Shown one piece after another: positions 1 through 8,108 of a stretch of DNA of 45,775 nucleotides; within the stretch, counting starts at the first letter, position 1; each line of letters starts with the position of its first letter. Source of the stretch: CAZWRV01 sp964636325 (GTDB lineage: Bacteria; Verrucomicrobiota; Lentisphaeria; Victivallales; GWF2-50-93); NCBI GenBank assembly GCA_964636325.1, contig CAZWRV010000048.1:1-45775 (forward strand). Direction: 5' to 3'. Both the position numbers and the translations under genes were made by a program. A model generated the notes under the pieces. It worked only from the letters and a program-made list of their open reading frames with translations. It was not told the origin of the DNA and did not search any database.

Positions 1-104
1 GATTCATAAGTCGTTGATTATCAACATTTCAATTTTTCCAACTGTTTAAAACGAGATTGACATCAGTACGGGCCTGGTTCGGGAAACGGAAACAGGCATA
101 ATTA

Positions 105-179
105 CTAATCGTCTCATGATAATATGAACACTACCGACCTTTCGTCGGCGGTGCCTCCATACGATTTCGAGACGATTAG
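105..179. repeat. Inverted repeat, 11-bp arms, past the 3' end of GH42
   Basis: CTAATCGTCTC at 105-115 is the exact complement of GAGACGATTAG at 169-179. Between them lies a smaller CCGAC/GTCGG hairpin. It lies just past the end of the minus-strand GH42 gene, so it could end that transcript, but there is no T-run typical of an intrinsic terminator. The right arm with its flank (TCGAGACGATTAGCAG, 167-182) recurs with one change at 12463-12478, which suggests a dispersed repeat terminus. The rest of 1-184 shows nothing else I can support. Confidence 0.5.
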
Positions 180-184
180 CAGTC

Positions 185-2299
185 CTACGGATTTGACGGA
201 CGGCACACCAGCAAAGCAACTCCCAGTTCGGCGTCCAGCTCCAAATCGAGCCATCCGTCATGGCCGACAGTAAAGACACGGCCGGAGATCAGGTCTCGGA
301 ATGCGGACGCGTGGCAGTTGATGAAGCGCAGGCGGACGGGCGACGGATCGGCCTGGATCGCGAAAGCCGCGGCCTGTCCGTCGATCTCGCCGGATTTTAC
401 ATACGAGAAGGTCTCGCTTTGTGCTTCAACCGGGCTTCCTGCGCCTGCCATTTTGGCCAATTCCGCAATGAAGGACTCGAATCCGCCGGCCATTTCCTTC
501 CAGGCGGGAGAGCCGCAGAGATCGCTGTCGAGGTAGGGATCGGCGGTGTAGCTTGCAATCTGGACGACCCTTCCCTTGCCTACGGAGGTGACAACCAGCG
601 GCTCTCCGTCCTTTTCGCCGGCGCGCTTTCCGAGAGGCTGGAGCCATTGTACGGCGGGCAGGCGGTAGTCGCGGCCCGAGAACCGCACGTCGAGCGAAGT
701 TCCTTCGAGTTTGCGGCGGCCGATCTCGACCCGGCCGGTGAGCTTGGCGGTAAAGCGCTCGCCAGGATATCGGTAGATTCCGGCGCCGTCGTATGCGCCG
801 GTTTCCGGATCGCAGACAAGCGTGCCGCCGTTCCGCACCCACTCCGACAGGCGGGCGGCCAGCGGTCCGTCAGCTACCTCCACGCGGGGCAGGAAAAGAA
901 TTTTCAGTTCGTCCAGCCCTTCGAGGTGACGTTCCTCGACCAAGCGGAACGGGATATGGTTCTTGAGCAGCGCGCGCCCGTAGCCCTGCAAGGCCATTTG
1001 CGCGGCTGAACCGCGCCCCTCGCGAGCCCAGTGCAGGTAGTAGCTTTCCGGAGAGAAGAGGACGCCCGCCTGCGGAGGGGCGGGCCGGAACGCCGCAATC
1101 GTGCCGCCGTGCCGGGAAAGTATGTCGGCGGTGCGGCGCATTGCGGCGGCGCGTTCCGGGTAGAAACCGTCGTCGCCGCAGAAGCCGAAACCTCCGGCCT
1201 CGGTGGTGAAGACTTCGTCGCGCCAGCACCAGAAAAGGACGGTCTCCGCGCCGTTAGCCAGTCCTGTCCAGAGCCAGTTTTGCTGGTGGCGTGCCGGGAC
1301 TTCCCTGAGGAAACTCCGTCCGTTGGCGGCCTGCCCGCCCTGCACTTCGCTGAGCCAGATGCGCCTGCCGCGTGCGGCGGCGGGCAGCGCCTCGATGCGG
1401 GCGGCGAAGTCGGGCGCGTCTGTGAGGCCCCAGAGCGGGAAACTAGAGCAGCCGATGCCGTCCAGCCGGTCGGCGTAGTCCCAGTCGTTGCCGCGGTCGA
1501 GGGGCGGTGTTTCTGCGCCGCCGCCCTTGAGGAAGCAGGGCGAATCGCCGTGCACGGTCGCTGGGCGTGTTCTATCAAGGCGCCGGAAAATTTCAAAACG
1601 TCTGCGCGCGTGCTCGGCGCATCGCCAAGTGATGAAACGGGCATAGGCCATGAGCTCCGTGAAGGGACGGCCGGTTGCTATGCCCGGCTGGACGTCCGCC
1701 CAGTCGGCGTAGCGCCTATGCCAGGCGCGGTTGAGGCCGTCAAGGCCGCCGTGTTCACGATCCAGCCAGGCGCGGAACTCGCGCAGCGTGTGCGGACAGT
1801 AGCAGACGAGGTCGCCGGCCTGGACGTTCCAGCGCAGCTCGTTCCAGATGTCCCAGCCGCGCAGATGCGGAGTATTCTTGTAGCGCATTACGACCGCTTC
1901 GACATATGCCGCCATACGCTGCCATACCTCGGGATGGTCGAAGCAGCCGCCGGGGGTGATCCCGAAATGGCATTCGTTACGGTTTCCGGAAACGACCCGG
2001 CGCCCGTCGCAGGTCACAAGTTCGCTGTCGGGCACTACACGATGAATCCACAGCGGCTGCAGCTCCGGGATGACGCTCAGCACTACGCCGAGGCCGCTCT
2101 CCCCGGCGAGGGCGACCAACCGGTCGTAGTCGTCGAAGCAATACGTACCCGGCAGCGCCTCGACCCAGCTCCACAGCATCCAGAGCTGGACGGTGTTGAA
2201 GCCGCTGTCTTTGATCTGCCGGAAGTCCTCCTTCCAGAAGCGGTCATTCGGGAACGGCGGACGGTAGTACTGCGGCCCGATGTTGAAGATTTGGCTCAT
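185..2299 (-). CDS. GH42 family beta-galactosidase
   Basis: Predicted retaining beta-galactosidase (704 aa, normal for GH42) that removes terminal galactose from oligosaccharides. The N-terminal TIM barrel opens with a family-typical IGPQYYRPPFP stretch. The acid/base is E154 in WDIWNELRW; the nucleophile is E318 in IWLSEVQGG. CYCPHTLREFRAWL near residue 166 matches the cysteine-containing segment of GH42. Residues from about 400 on fit the trimerisation and C-terminal beta domains. No signal peptide is seen, so it is probably cytoplasmic. The ATG is preceded by AAGGAG about 11 nt upstream. It diverges from the GntR regulator at 2600, and its own promoter is at 2384-2356. The substrate is inferred from the family; other beta-galactoside or arabinoside activities are possible. 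Confidence 0.9.
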   Translation of the reverse strand: MSQIFNIGPQYYRPPFPNDRFWKEDFRQIKDSGFNTVQLWMLWSWVEALPGTYCFDDYDRLVALAGESGLGVVLSVIPELQPLWIHRVVPDSELVTCDGRRVVSGNRNECHFGITPGGCFDHPEVWQRMAAYVEAVVMRYKNTPHLRGWDIWNELRWNVQAGDLVCYCPHTLREFRAWLDREHGGLDGLNRAWHRRYADWADVQPGIATGRPFTELMAYARFITWRCAEHARRRFEIFRRLDRTRPATVHGDSPCFLKGGGAETPPLDRGNDWDYADRLDGIGCSSFPLWGLTDAPDFAARIEALPAAARGRRIWLSEVQGGQAANGRSFLREVPARHQQNWLWTGLANGAETVLFWCWRDEVFTTEAGGFGFCGDDGFYPERAAAMRRTADILSRHGGTIAAFRPAPPQAGVLFSPESYYLHWAREGRGSAAQMALQGYGRALLKNHIPFRLVEERHLEGLDELKILFLPRVEVADGPLAARLSEWVRNGGTLVCDPETGAYDGAGIYRYPGERFTAKLTGRVEIGRRKLEGTSLDVRFSGRDYRLPAVQWLQPLGKRAGEKDGEPLVVTSVGKGRVVQIASYTADPYLDSDLCGSPAWKEMAGGFESFIAELAKMAGAGSPVEAQSETFSYVKSGEIDGQAAAFAIQADPSPVRLRFINCHASAFRDLISGRVFTVGHDGWLDLELDAELGVALLVCRPSNP

Positions 2300-2355
2300 T
2301 TTCTGCCATGCTCCTTGACTTTGAAATTATGTTTCCCTTCCTTAATATAGCCTGA

Positions 2356-2384
2356 ATTATAAATAAACGGAGACAGTTTGTGAA
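2356..2384 (-). promoter_or_regulatory. Sigma70-type promoter of GH42
   Basis: Reading the minus strand, TTCACA (2384-2379) and TATAAT (2361-2356) are separated by 17 nt, 57 nt before the GH42 start. The -10 is perfect and the -35 is 5/6. Confidence 0.6.
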
Positions 2385-2545
2385 TAATCCAGATTAGCTC
2401 ATGTCAATATAGCATGCATACTCAGGAGCAATATCCATGCATGCGATGGTGGCCTGAAGTCGGCCTCAAGATGATGCACCATATCCCATAAGAGGACGGC
2501 TTCGGCAATCATCAATCTTTTCCCGATAAAATTCCGGCGATGGGC

Positions 2546-2580
2546 TTGACACGTCGAACCACTTATGATATAATGGTTCA
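2546..2580 (+). promoter_or_regulatory. Consensus promoter with overlapping operator, GntR gene 2600
   Basis: TTGACA (2546-2551), 17-nt spacer and TATAAT (2569-2574) form a perfect sigma70 consensus. The segment 2556-2580 covers spacer, -10 and start region and is a near-palindrome: GAACCA and TTAT on the left answer ATAA and TGGTTC on the right. The same 25-bp box recurs at 17386-17410 with two changes. An operator inside such a strong promoter implies repression, most simply autorepression by the GntR protein encoded next. Because the -10 lies at 2569-2574, the upstream in-frame start codons at 2540 and 2573 cannot be used. Confidence 0.75.
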
Positions 2581-2599
2581 TAGAACGGGGGACGCGCAG

Positions 2600-3760
2600 A
2601 TGGCCGAGGACAAGATTGAGAAACTGCTGGAGACCGCGCTCGGAATGGAGCCCGCCCGCGCAGGGATGCGCCTGAAAAGCGAGCGCGAGCTGTCCTCCAT
2701 ACTCCGGATCGGCCGGATGAAGATACACCGCACCATCGCCCGGCTCGCCGAAAAGGGAATACTCCAGAAAAAGCATGGCAGCGGAACATATGTAAGGAAA
2801 ATCTCCGATTCCGGCGGAAAAGGAGACCCGATCCTTTTACAGGAGGCGGAAGAGCTTTCAGAAAGGCTTTTTGCGGAAACGACAACCATGCGCAGCCTGC
2901 CGAACAGCCAGCGCCAGCTCAACTTCGGACTCTGGGGCGACTTGCAAGGCGGCGGCCCTGTGAACCGGATGATTGTGGACGGCATCTCCAAGAGGGTCGC
3001 CGAAACGGGGAACAAATTGTCGTTACATGAATTCTACAAGGGCGATGAAGCATACAAGACCGCCGATGATGTCGCCAGGGAACTCAAGGCCAGCCCTTGC
3101 GACGGATACTTGGTCATTCCGACCTGGGCTGAAACCTTCAGGAAAGCTTTTTCCATCGCATTCGGCGATGCTCCTCCGCCGATGGCATACATCTATCCGG
3201 CAAGCTTCCCGGTCGAATACGAGCCGATGGTCGTCTCCGACACAAGAAACGCCATGGAGCGAGCGATAATGATCTTCAAGGAAGAAGGGTTCACCAAGAT
3301 CGGCATGCTTTTCAACGAGACCCCGTTCGCGAACCTTAAGGAATGGCAGGAGAACTTCTACCGCAGGGCCGTGGCGCTCGCCGGACTCTCATACACCAGG
3401 ATAGAATATGCGAGATCGCTGGATAAAAAGAGCATAGATGAGGCGGTGTCCGCCATTCTGACGGAAGATCCGCCGGAGGCGGTATACGTGGCGGACGACC
3501 ATCTCATGCCCCAGCTGGACAAGTTCATGCGAAAGGAAAAGATCGTCCCGGGACGAGACATCCGCATCATCGCGCTTTCTAACTACGGGATGCCGCTGCC
3601 GGCGGGATATGAATGGAGCCGCATGGAATTCCACCCGGAAGAGGTCGGAATCATGGCGGTCGAATGCCTATTGAGAGTCGTCTCGACCGCAGGCCGCTCG
3701 CTCTGCTCATTCTCGCACCGGGCGACATGGCTGCCCGGCAAGACACATTTACGTAAATAA
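2600..3760 (+). CDS. GntR-family regulator with LacI-like sensor domain
   Basis: Transcriptional regulator, 386 aa from this start. Residues about 4-75 form a GntR winged helix (RLKSERELSSILRIG, then the wing KKHGSGTYV). Residues about 110-380 resemble the periplasmic-binding-protein-like sensor of LacI/GalR proteins (DGYLVIPTW, EEGFTKIGMLF, PEAVYVADDHLM), so a sugar is the likely ligand. I chose ATG 2600 because GGGGG lies just upstream and the promoter -10 overlaps the earlier start codons. It is followed after 40 nt by pseudopilins and a DUF4838 lipoprotein on the same strand, and is divergent from GH42. Autoregulation and control of the GH36 gene at 17448 are inferred from the shared operator. 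Confidence 0.87.
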   Translation: MAEDKIEKLLETALGMEPARAGMRLKSERELSSILRIGRMKIHRTIARLAEKGILQKKHGSGTYVRKISDSGGKGDPILLQEAEELSERLFAETTTMRSLPNSQRQLNFGLWGDLQGGGPVNRMIVDGISKRVAETGNKLSLHEFYKGDEAYKTADDVARELKASPCDGYLVIPTWAETFRKAFSIAFGDAPPPMAYIYPASFPVEYEPMVVSDTRNAMERAIMIFKEEGFTKIGMLFNETPFANLKEWQENFYRRAVALAGLSYTRIEYARSLDKKSIDEAVSAILTEDPPEAVYVADDHLMPQLDKFMRKEKIVPGRDIRIIALSNYGMPLPAGYEWSRMEFHPEEVGIMAVECLLRVVSTAGRSLCSFSHRATWLPGKTHLRK

Positions 3761-3800
3761 AAATAAATGACGACAGCGGCATAATAGCAGGAGGGATGGA

Positions 3801-4532
3801 ATGAAAAAGACGATCAAACGAAAAGTTGATGGCCTGTTCACGTTGATAGAACTTCTGGTCGTGATTGCCATAATCAGCATCCTGATGGCGATGTTGCTTC
3901 CTGCTTTGAGCAATGCGCGTAAAATAGCCAGGCAGACACTGTGCGTGTCCAACTTGAAACAGGTTTCACATGCGGCCTTGAACTACAGCTACGATTATAA
4001 TGACTATTGCTATCCTGGGAAATCCGCAGGAGACAGAAGGACATCATGGCCAATAGTCTATTGCCAATTGAATTATCTGAATCCCGGCGTCACGCAGTGT
4101 CCCTCCGAAGATAAGGCGGCGACTTCTGATGAGATAAAATATGTGATTAATGCGTCAAGCGAAGACGCATCAGTCATTGCCACCATGACAAAGATGAGCT
4201 ACGGAGTGAACTATCACACATTCATGTGGGCGCCGGGATCCGACTTGTGGATGTCGGCAAGAAGGATTCCACAGTTCGCAAAACCCGATAAAGTTGTTCA
4301 CTATGCCGATTCAACTCCGGATTTCTATCATGGGAACGTCGGGAACGAGACATGCGTTGTAAGCAAGCATGTGCAACCGTATCCTATACCGGGTTTTGCC
4401 TGGGGAGCATTTTACCTTAGGCACAACAGGAAAGCCCAGGCGGCTATATTTGACGGGCACGTCGAACTTCTCGAAAGGGAAATCTACATGAACCACGAGA
4501 GGCTGCCATACAACCCTTCTTATGCATATTGA
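3801..4532 (+). CDS. Prepilin-type pseudopilin (H-x9-DG class)
   Basis: Type II secretion/type IV pilus-like pseudopilin of 243 aa. The leader is short and basic (MKKTIKRKVDG), followed by FTLIELLVVIAIISIL with the conserved Glu five residues into the mature helix and a long hydrophobic helix. SNLKQ follows the helix, as in DUF1559-like proteins. The C-terminus carries H-x9-DG (His in YLRHNRK, then IFDGHVELL). The residue before FTLIE is Leu, not the usual Gly or Ala, so prepilin peptidase processing would be non-canonical. AGGAGG lies about 8 nt before ATG. It follows the GntR gene by 40 nt and is probably in its transcript. A role in moving or anchoring the neighbouring lipoprotein or hydrolases is inference. 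Confidence 0.88.
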   Translation: MKKTIKRKVDGLFTLIELLVVIAIISILMAMLLPALSNARKIARQTLCVSNLKQVSHAALNYSYDYNDYCYPGKSAGDRRTSWPIVYCQLNYLNPGVTQCPSEDKAATSDEIKYVINASSEDASVIATMTKMSYGVNYHTFMWAPGSDLWMSARRIPQFAKPDKVVHYADSTPDFYHGNVGNETCVVSKHVQPYPIPGFAWGAFYLRHNRKAQAAIFDGHVELLEREIYMNHERLPYNPSYAY

Positions 4533-4734
4533 ACGCAATGAAATAACATGACTACACCTTGTACAATAGCTGTTTTCTCAACAAATTCCGAACAACTAGA
4601 TTCGGAGTTCGGATATTGGAGTTTGAGATTTACTTGGAATTTGCTGCTCGGATCATTTGAATATAAAAACGCATAAAGCATCGAAGTCTCAAATTTAGTC
4701 ATTATAGAGGAGGTGCGGTACGTCATCTCTAGAT

Positions 4735-5595
4735 TTGCCACGTAAGAGCTTTATCGGACACTTTCGAAATCTTGCCGCCTTCACGCTCATAGAGTTGCTG
4801 GTCGTGATTGCGATCATCGCAATACTGATGGCGATACTGATGCCCGCGCTGTCGAATGCTAGGGAGCAGGCGAAAAGGATCATGTGCGTCTCAAACCTCA
4901 AACAGATCGGAACGGGGGTCAGCGTTTATCTGTCGGACGGAGATGATATCCCCAAAATGAGGACATGGGATTACCATCATGTCACGGAGCAGCAAGGGGG
5001 TCAACCGGTCATGAACGATCACAGGGATTTTCTTCTATTGTTGACCAACAACAACAAGCAGGTGTATTACTGCCCGTCCCACAACGGATTCGACGGCCCC
5101 GGCAATCCCCGTTGCTGGGACAAGCCCGGCGATCTTGGAGTTGCCGGGACTGAGCGTGTCATATCATACGGGCTGATAGGACTGTGGTGGCCTATACCTT
5201 GGCACGACATTGGAGGCGGAGGCGGCTGGGATGCCGGATGGGTGACATATTTCACCGAACTCAACTACAAAACACCGACAAACCGCCCCGTAAAAGTGAC
5301 TCAGATGACAAATCCGAGCAAGGTCGCAATCGCTACGGACAGCCAGGCATCATACACCGCGACAGCAACTTACGCCTGGCCTGGTTATCTGTGGGCAGCA
5401 AATGAGAAAAATGAAGTTTATCCTCACCGTAAAAACGGAATTTGGACAGGCTCTTCGACGCTCTTCTTCGACGGCCATGCCCTATTCCGCACACGGCAGG
5501 ACATGGGAGTGACTACTCATCCGCGAAACAACGCAAAGTGGTTCCATTGGTACAACCGCGGCGAAGGAAACGGCGAGAAACCCGTCTTCTGGTGA
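4735..5595 (+). CDS. Prepilin-type pseudopilin, second copy in cluster
   Basis: Pseudopilin of 286 aa with leader ending in AA before FTLIELLVVIAIIAIL, then SNAREQAKRIMCVSNLKQ. The C-terminal DG signature is FFDGHALF, with the preceding His further away than in the other copies. The start is uncertain. TTG 4735 is the first common start codon, but the only good Shine-Dalgarno (GAGGAGGTG, 4707-4715) lies about 20 nt upstream. It is ideally spaced (about 6 nt) for an in-frame ACG at 4720, and a stop at 4705 prevents anything longer. The 187 bp between this gene and the previous pseudopilin shows no clear promoter. The two pseudopilins share only the N-terminal part closely, so this is not a recent duplication. 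Confidence 0.85.
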   Translation: MPRKSFIGHFRNLAAFTLIELLVVIAIIAILMAILMPALSNAREQAKRIMCVSNLKQIGTGVSVYLSDGDDIPKMRTWDYHHVTEQQGGQPVMNDHRDFLLLLTNNNKQVYYCPSHNGFDGPGNPRCWDKPGDLGVAGTERVISYGLIGLWWPIPWHDIGGGGGWDAGWVTYFTELNYKTPTNRPVKVTQMTNPSKVAIATDSQASYTATATYAWPGYLWAANEKNEVYPHRKNGIWTGSSTLFFDGHALFRTRQDMGVTTHPRNNAKWFHWYNRGEGNGEKPVFW

Positions 5596-5623
5596 GTGCA
5601 ATATATAAATACAGGACTCAAGC

Positions 5624-7987
5624 ATGGCACTGAATAAAAATACGTTTATTCCGTTGGCCGGAACCCTTGCGGCGCTCATTGCGGGAGGATGTGGAATGGA
5701 CTCGGGAAGGGAGGCTGTCAAGCCTGGCGCAAATGATATCTCCCTGTTCTCCGGAGGCAAAACTTCTTATGTCATTACCATTGCGGATGACGCATCCCCG
5801 CCGGAACGCGCGGCCGCAGAAGAACTTTCAAATTGTCTTCAAAGAATGGCAGGTGCGAAATTCGCAGTTGTTCCGGCCGATGATGCCGGAGGCAGGCCGG
5901 TGATAGCGGTAGGAGCCGGAGCCGCGAAGAAGCTCGACGCATCCTTACAGCTCGAAAAGTCCGACCTCGGAGAAGATGGAATCGTCTTGAAAACAATAGG
6001 GCAGGACATTGTGCTTAGCGGAGCAATGGGCGCGAAGCGAGGAACGCTTTATGCCGTCTGCGAATTCCTCGAGAAATATTGCGGGGTCAGATGGTGGACA
6101 TCGAAGGAAACTTTCGTGCCGTCCGTATCAGACCTGCGAATTCCGCAGATCGATGTCAGATATGTACCGAAACTGAAATACCGCGAGCAGTTCTACCTTG
6201 ATCAGAACGATCCGAAAAATGCGCTGTTCTCCGTGCACCAGCGGGACAACGGGCATTTCCCTTCCATTCCGCCCGAACTCGGGGGCAGTTACAATATCAT
6301 CGGCTGGTGCCACACCTTTCACAGCCTGATACCTCCCGCGAGATACTTCAAGGACCACCCGGACTGGTTCGGGGAGATTGGGGGAAAGAGGAGTGACGCG
6401 GACGGAGTCCAGCTATGCCTTACGAACGAAGAGATGCGCAGGGAGCTGACGAAGAATGCGCTTGCGGAAATCGCAAAAAATCCGGATGCCGGCATAATCT
6501 CGATATCGCAGGTTGACTACGGCAAGTTCTGTCAGTGCGCGAAATGTCGGGAGCTTGAAGAACGCGAAGGCTCGCCGTCAGGCCCCCTGATCGAATTTGT
6601 GAACAAGGTCGCCGACGACATAAGGCAGAAGCATCCGGATTTCCTGGTGGAGACGCTTGCGTATCTCGAAACGGCGAAGCCCCCGAAAAATGTCCGTCCT
6701 CGCGACAATGTGCTTGTCCGCGTATGCGGCTATGAATGTTCATGGGCGGAGCCTCTCGCCGAAAGCAATGTGCCCCAGAACGTCGCATACCGCAAGCAGA
6801 TCGAAGACTGGGGCGCGATATCCAGGCAGATTTTCGTCTGGGACTACGTCGGCCTTCACGCCGGCTTCATACAGCCGCATCCCAACTACCACGTCCTGGC
6901 TTCGAATATCAGGCTCTATGAACGGAACAAGGCGGTTGGAGTTTTCGCGCAGGGCGACGGCGGGGCGCCATGCGGCGACCTTGTCGAACTCCGAGCCTGG
7001 CTTCTTGCGAAGCTCATGTGGGACAGCTCACTTGACGAGAATGAACTGATCAAGGAGTTCACAGACGGTTATTACGGGAAGGCCGGCGAAAAAATCCGAA
7101 GGATCATGCACATATGCTCTGACGCGGTAAAGCGTTCCGGCGTTTTCATCCACACCAACAGGCCGACGAACACGGCAATTTGGATTGGCATCGAGGATTT
7201 GAACAAGATTGCCGATTTGTTCGCCGAGGGCGAGGCTCTTGTGAAGGATGATCCTGAAAAGATCCGGCGCCTGAGGAAATCCCGTTTCGTATGGGACTAC
7301 GTATGGCTTGCAAGATACTACGAGCTGAAGCGCGATGCCGAAATCAAAGGACTGCCATTCAAGGGGCCTGCCGATCCTGCCGTCGCGCGCGATGCCTTCC
7401 TGGCCGCCGCCAAAGACTACGGACTCGTTTGGTTTGCGGAGGGGGCACGCTTCGATTCGACGGCCAAGGCTCTTTCGATGCGCTTCAAGAAGGCGCCTGA
7501 GATTCCGGAAATCTGCGCGAGCCTTGCGGCGAAGAACTGGCTCGATGTCCAGGAATCGAACTTCATGCTGTTCAATCTCGGCAGGGGGGTTGACTATCAG
7601 GAGGATCCAAATGCTTCCGACGGAACAGCCGCCGTCATGCCAGGAAACCACAAGGAATGGTTCATTCAATACATAATGCCAGAGGAGATGGCTAAAGACG
7701 GTCCATGGCGTTGCTATGTCGCCGCAAGGGCCACCGCGAAGAAAGGCAAGAAGGCTCAAGGTGTTGCGCTCCAGCTGGGGCTCTATAATCCAAAGACCAA
7801 TAAGAATGAGGTCGTCATCAATTGCGGTCTTGAGGAATCCTCCGACGGAAAATACCGCATTTATGACCTCGGCGTAAACGACATGGCCAACGGTATGAAC
7901 TTCTGGGCCGCCCCCGTGAACAACCCCGACGTCGAAAATGTTTTTGTCGACAGGCTGTTCTTCGTAAAGGAAGTGCCTAAGGAATGA
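5624..7987 (+). CDS. DUF4838 lipoprotein, glucuronidase-like
   Basis: 787-aa predicted surface lipoprotein. The signal peptide ends LAALIAGGC with the lipidation cysteine at residue 23. Residues about 45-155 resemble the N-terminal alpha-beta domain of alpha-glucuronidases (APPERAAAEEL-type helix). The central part matches DUF4838, including a CQCAKC cluster followed by EGSPSGP. The last 100 residues form a beta domain ending FWAAPVNNPDVENVFVDRLFF. All of these are shared with its paralogue at 13856. Members of this family occur beside glycosidases; enzymatic activity is not established, and it may bind or cleave a uronate-bearing glycan. It starts 28 nt after the pseudopilin stop and has only a weak ribosome site (AGGA), so coupling is likely. 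Nothing distinctive is seen in 7988-8108 downstream. Confidence 0.82.
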   Translation: MALNKNTFIPLAGTLAALIAGGCGMDSGREAVKPGANDISLFSGGKTSYVITIADDASPPERAAAEELSNCLQRMAGAKFAVVPADDAGGRPVIAVGAGAAKKLDASLQLEKSDLGEDGIVLKTIGQDIVLSGAMGAKRGTLYAVCEFLEKYCGVRWWTSKETFVPSVSDLRIPQIDVRYVPKLKYREQFYLDQNDPKNALFSVHQRDNGHFPSIPPELGGSYNIIGWCHTFHSLIPPARYFKDHPDWFGEIGGKRSDADGVQLCLTNEEMRRELTKNALAEIAKNPDAGIISISQVDYGKFCQCAKCRELEEREGSPSGPLIEFVNKVADDIRQKHPDFLVETLAYLETAKPPKNVRPRDNVLVRVCGYECSWAEPLAESNVPQNVAYRKQIEDWGAISRQIFVWDYVGLHAGFIQPHPNYHVLASNIRLYERNKAVGVFAQGDGGAPCGDLVELRAWLLAKLMWDSSLDENELIKEFTDGYYGKAGEKIRRIMHICSDAVKRSGVFIHTNRPTNTAIWIGIEDLNKIADLFAEGEALVKDDPEKIRRLRKSRFVWDYVWLARYYELKRDAEIKGLPFKGPADPAVARDAFLAAAKDYGLVWFAEGARFDSTAKALSMRFKKAPEIPEICASLAAKNWLDVQESNFMLFNLGRGVDYQEDPNASDGTAAVMPGNHKEWFIQYIMPEEMAKDGPWRCYVAARATAKKGKKAQGVALQLGLYNPKTNKNEVVINCGLEESSDGKYRIYDLGVNDMANGMNFWAAPVNNPDVENVFVDRLFFVKEVPKE

Positions 7988-8108
7988 ATGGGGGACTCTG
8001 AACACACTAAGGTGGCCAAGTTGTCCCGTGAAAGGATTTAGAGTGGTTTGCCGCCTTCGCCAGGCCGGCGGAGTCCATCAGTAAGGACGTAAGGACGTGC
8101 GCGGGCGC

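Noticed and set aside
1031..2350. Long plus-strand open frame opposite GH42
   Set aside because: Antisense shadow of a clear GH42 gene in GC-rich DNA; the protein has no recognisable motif and no ribosome site.
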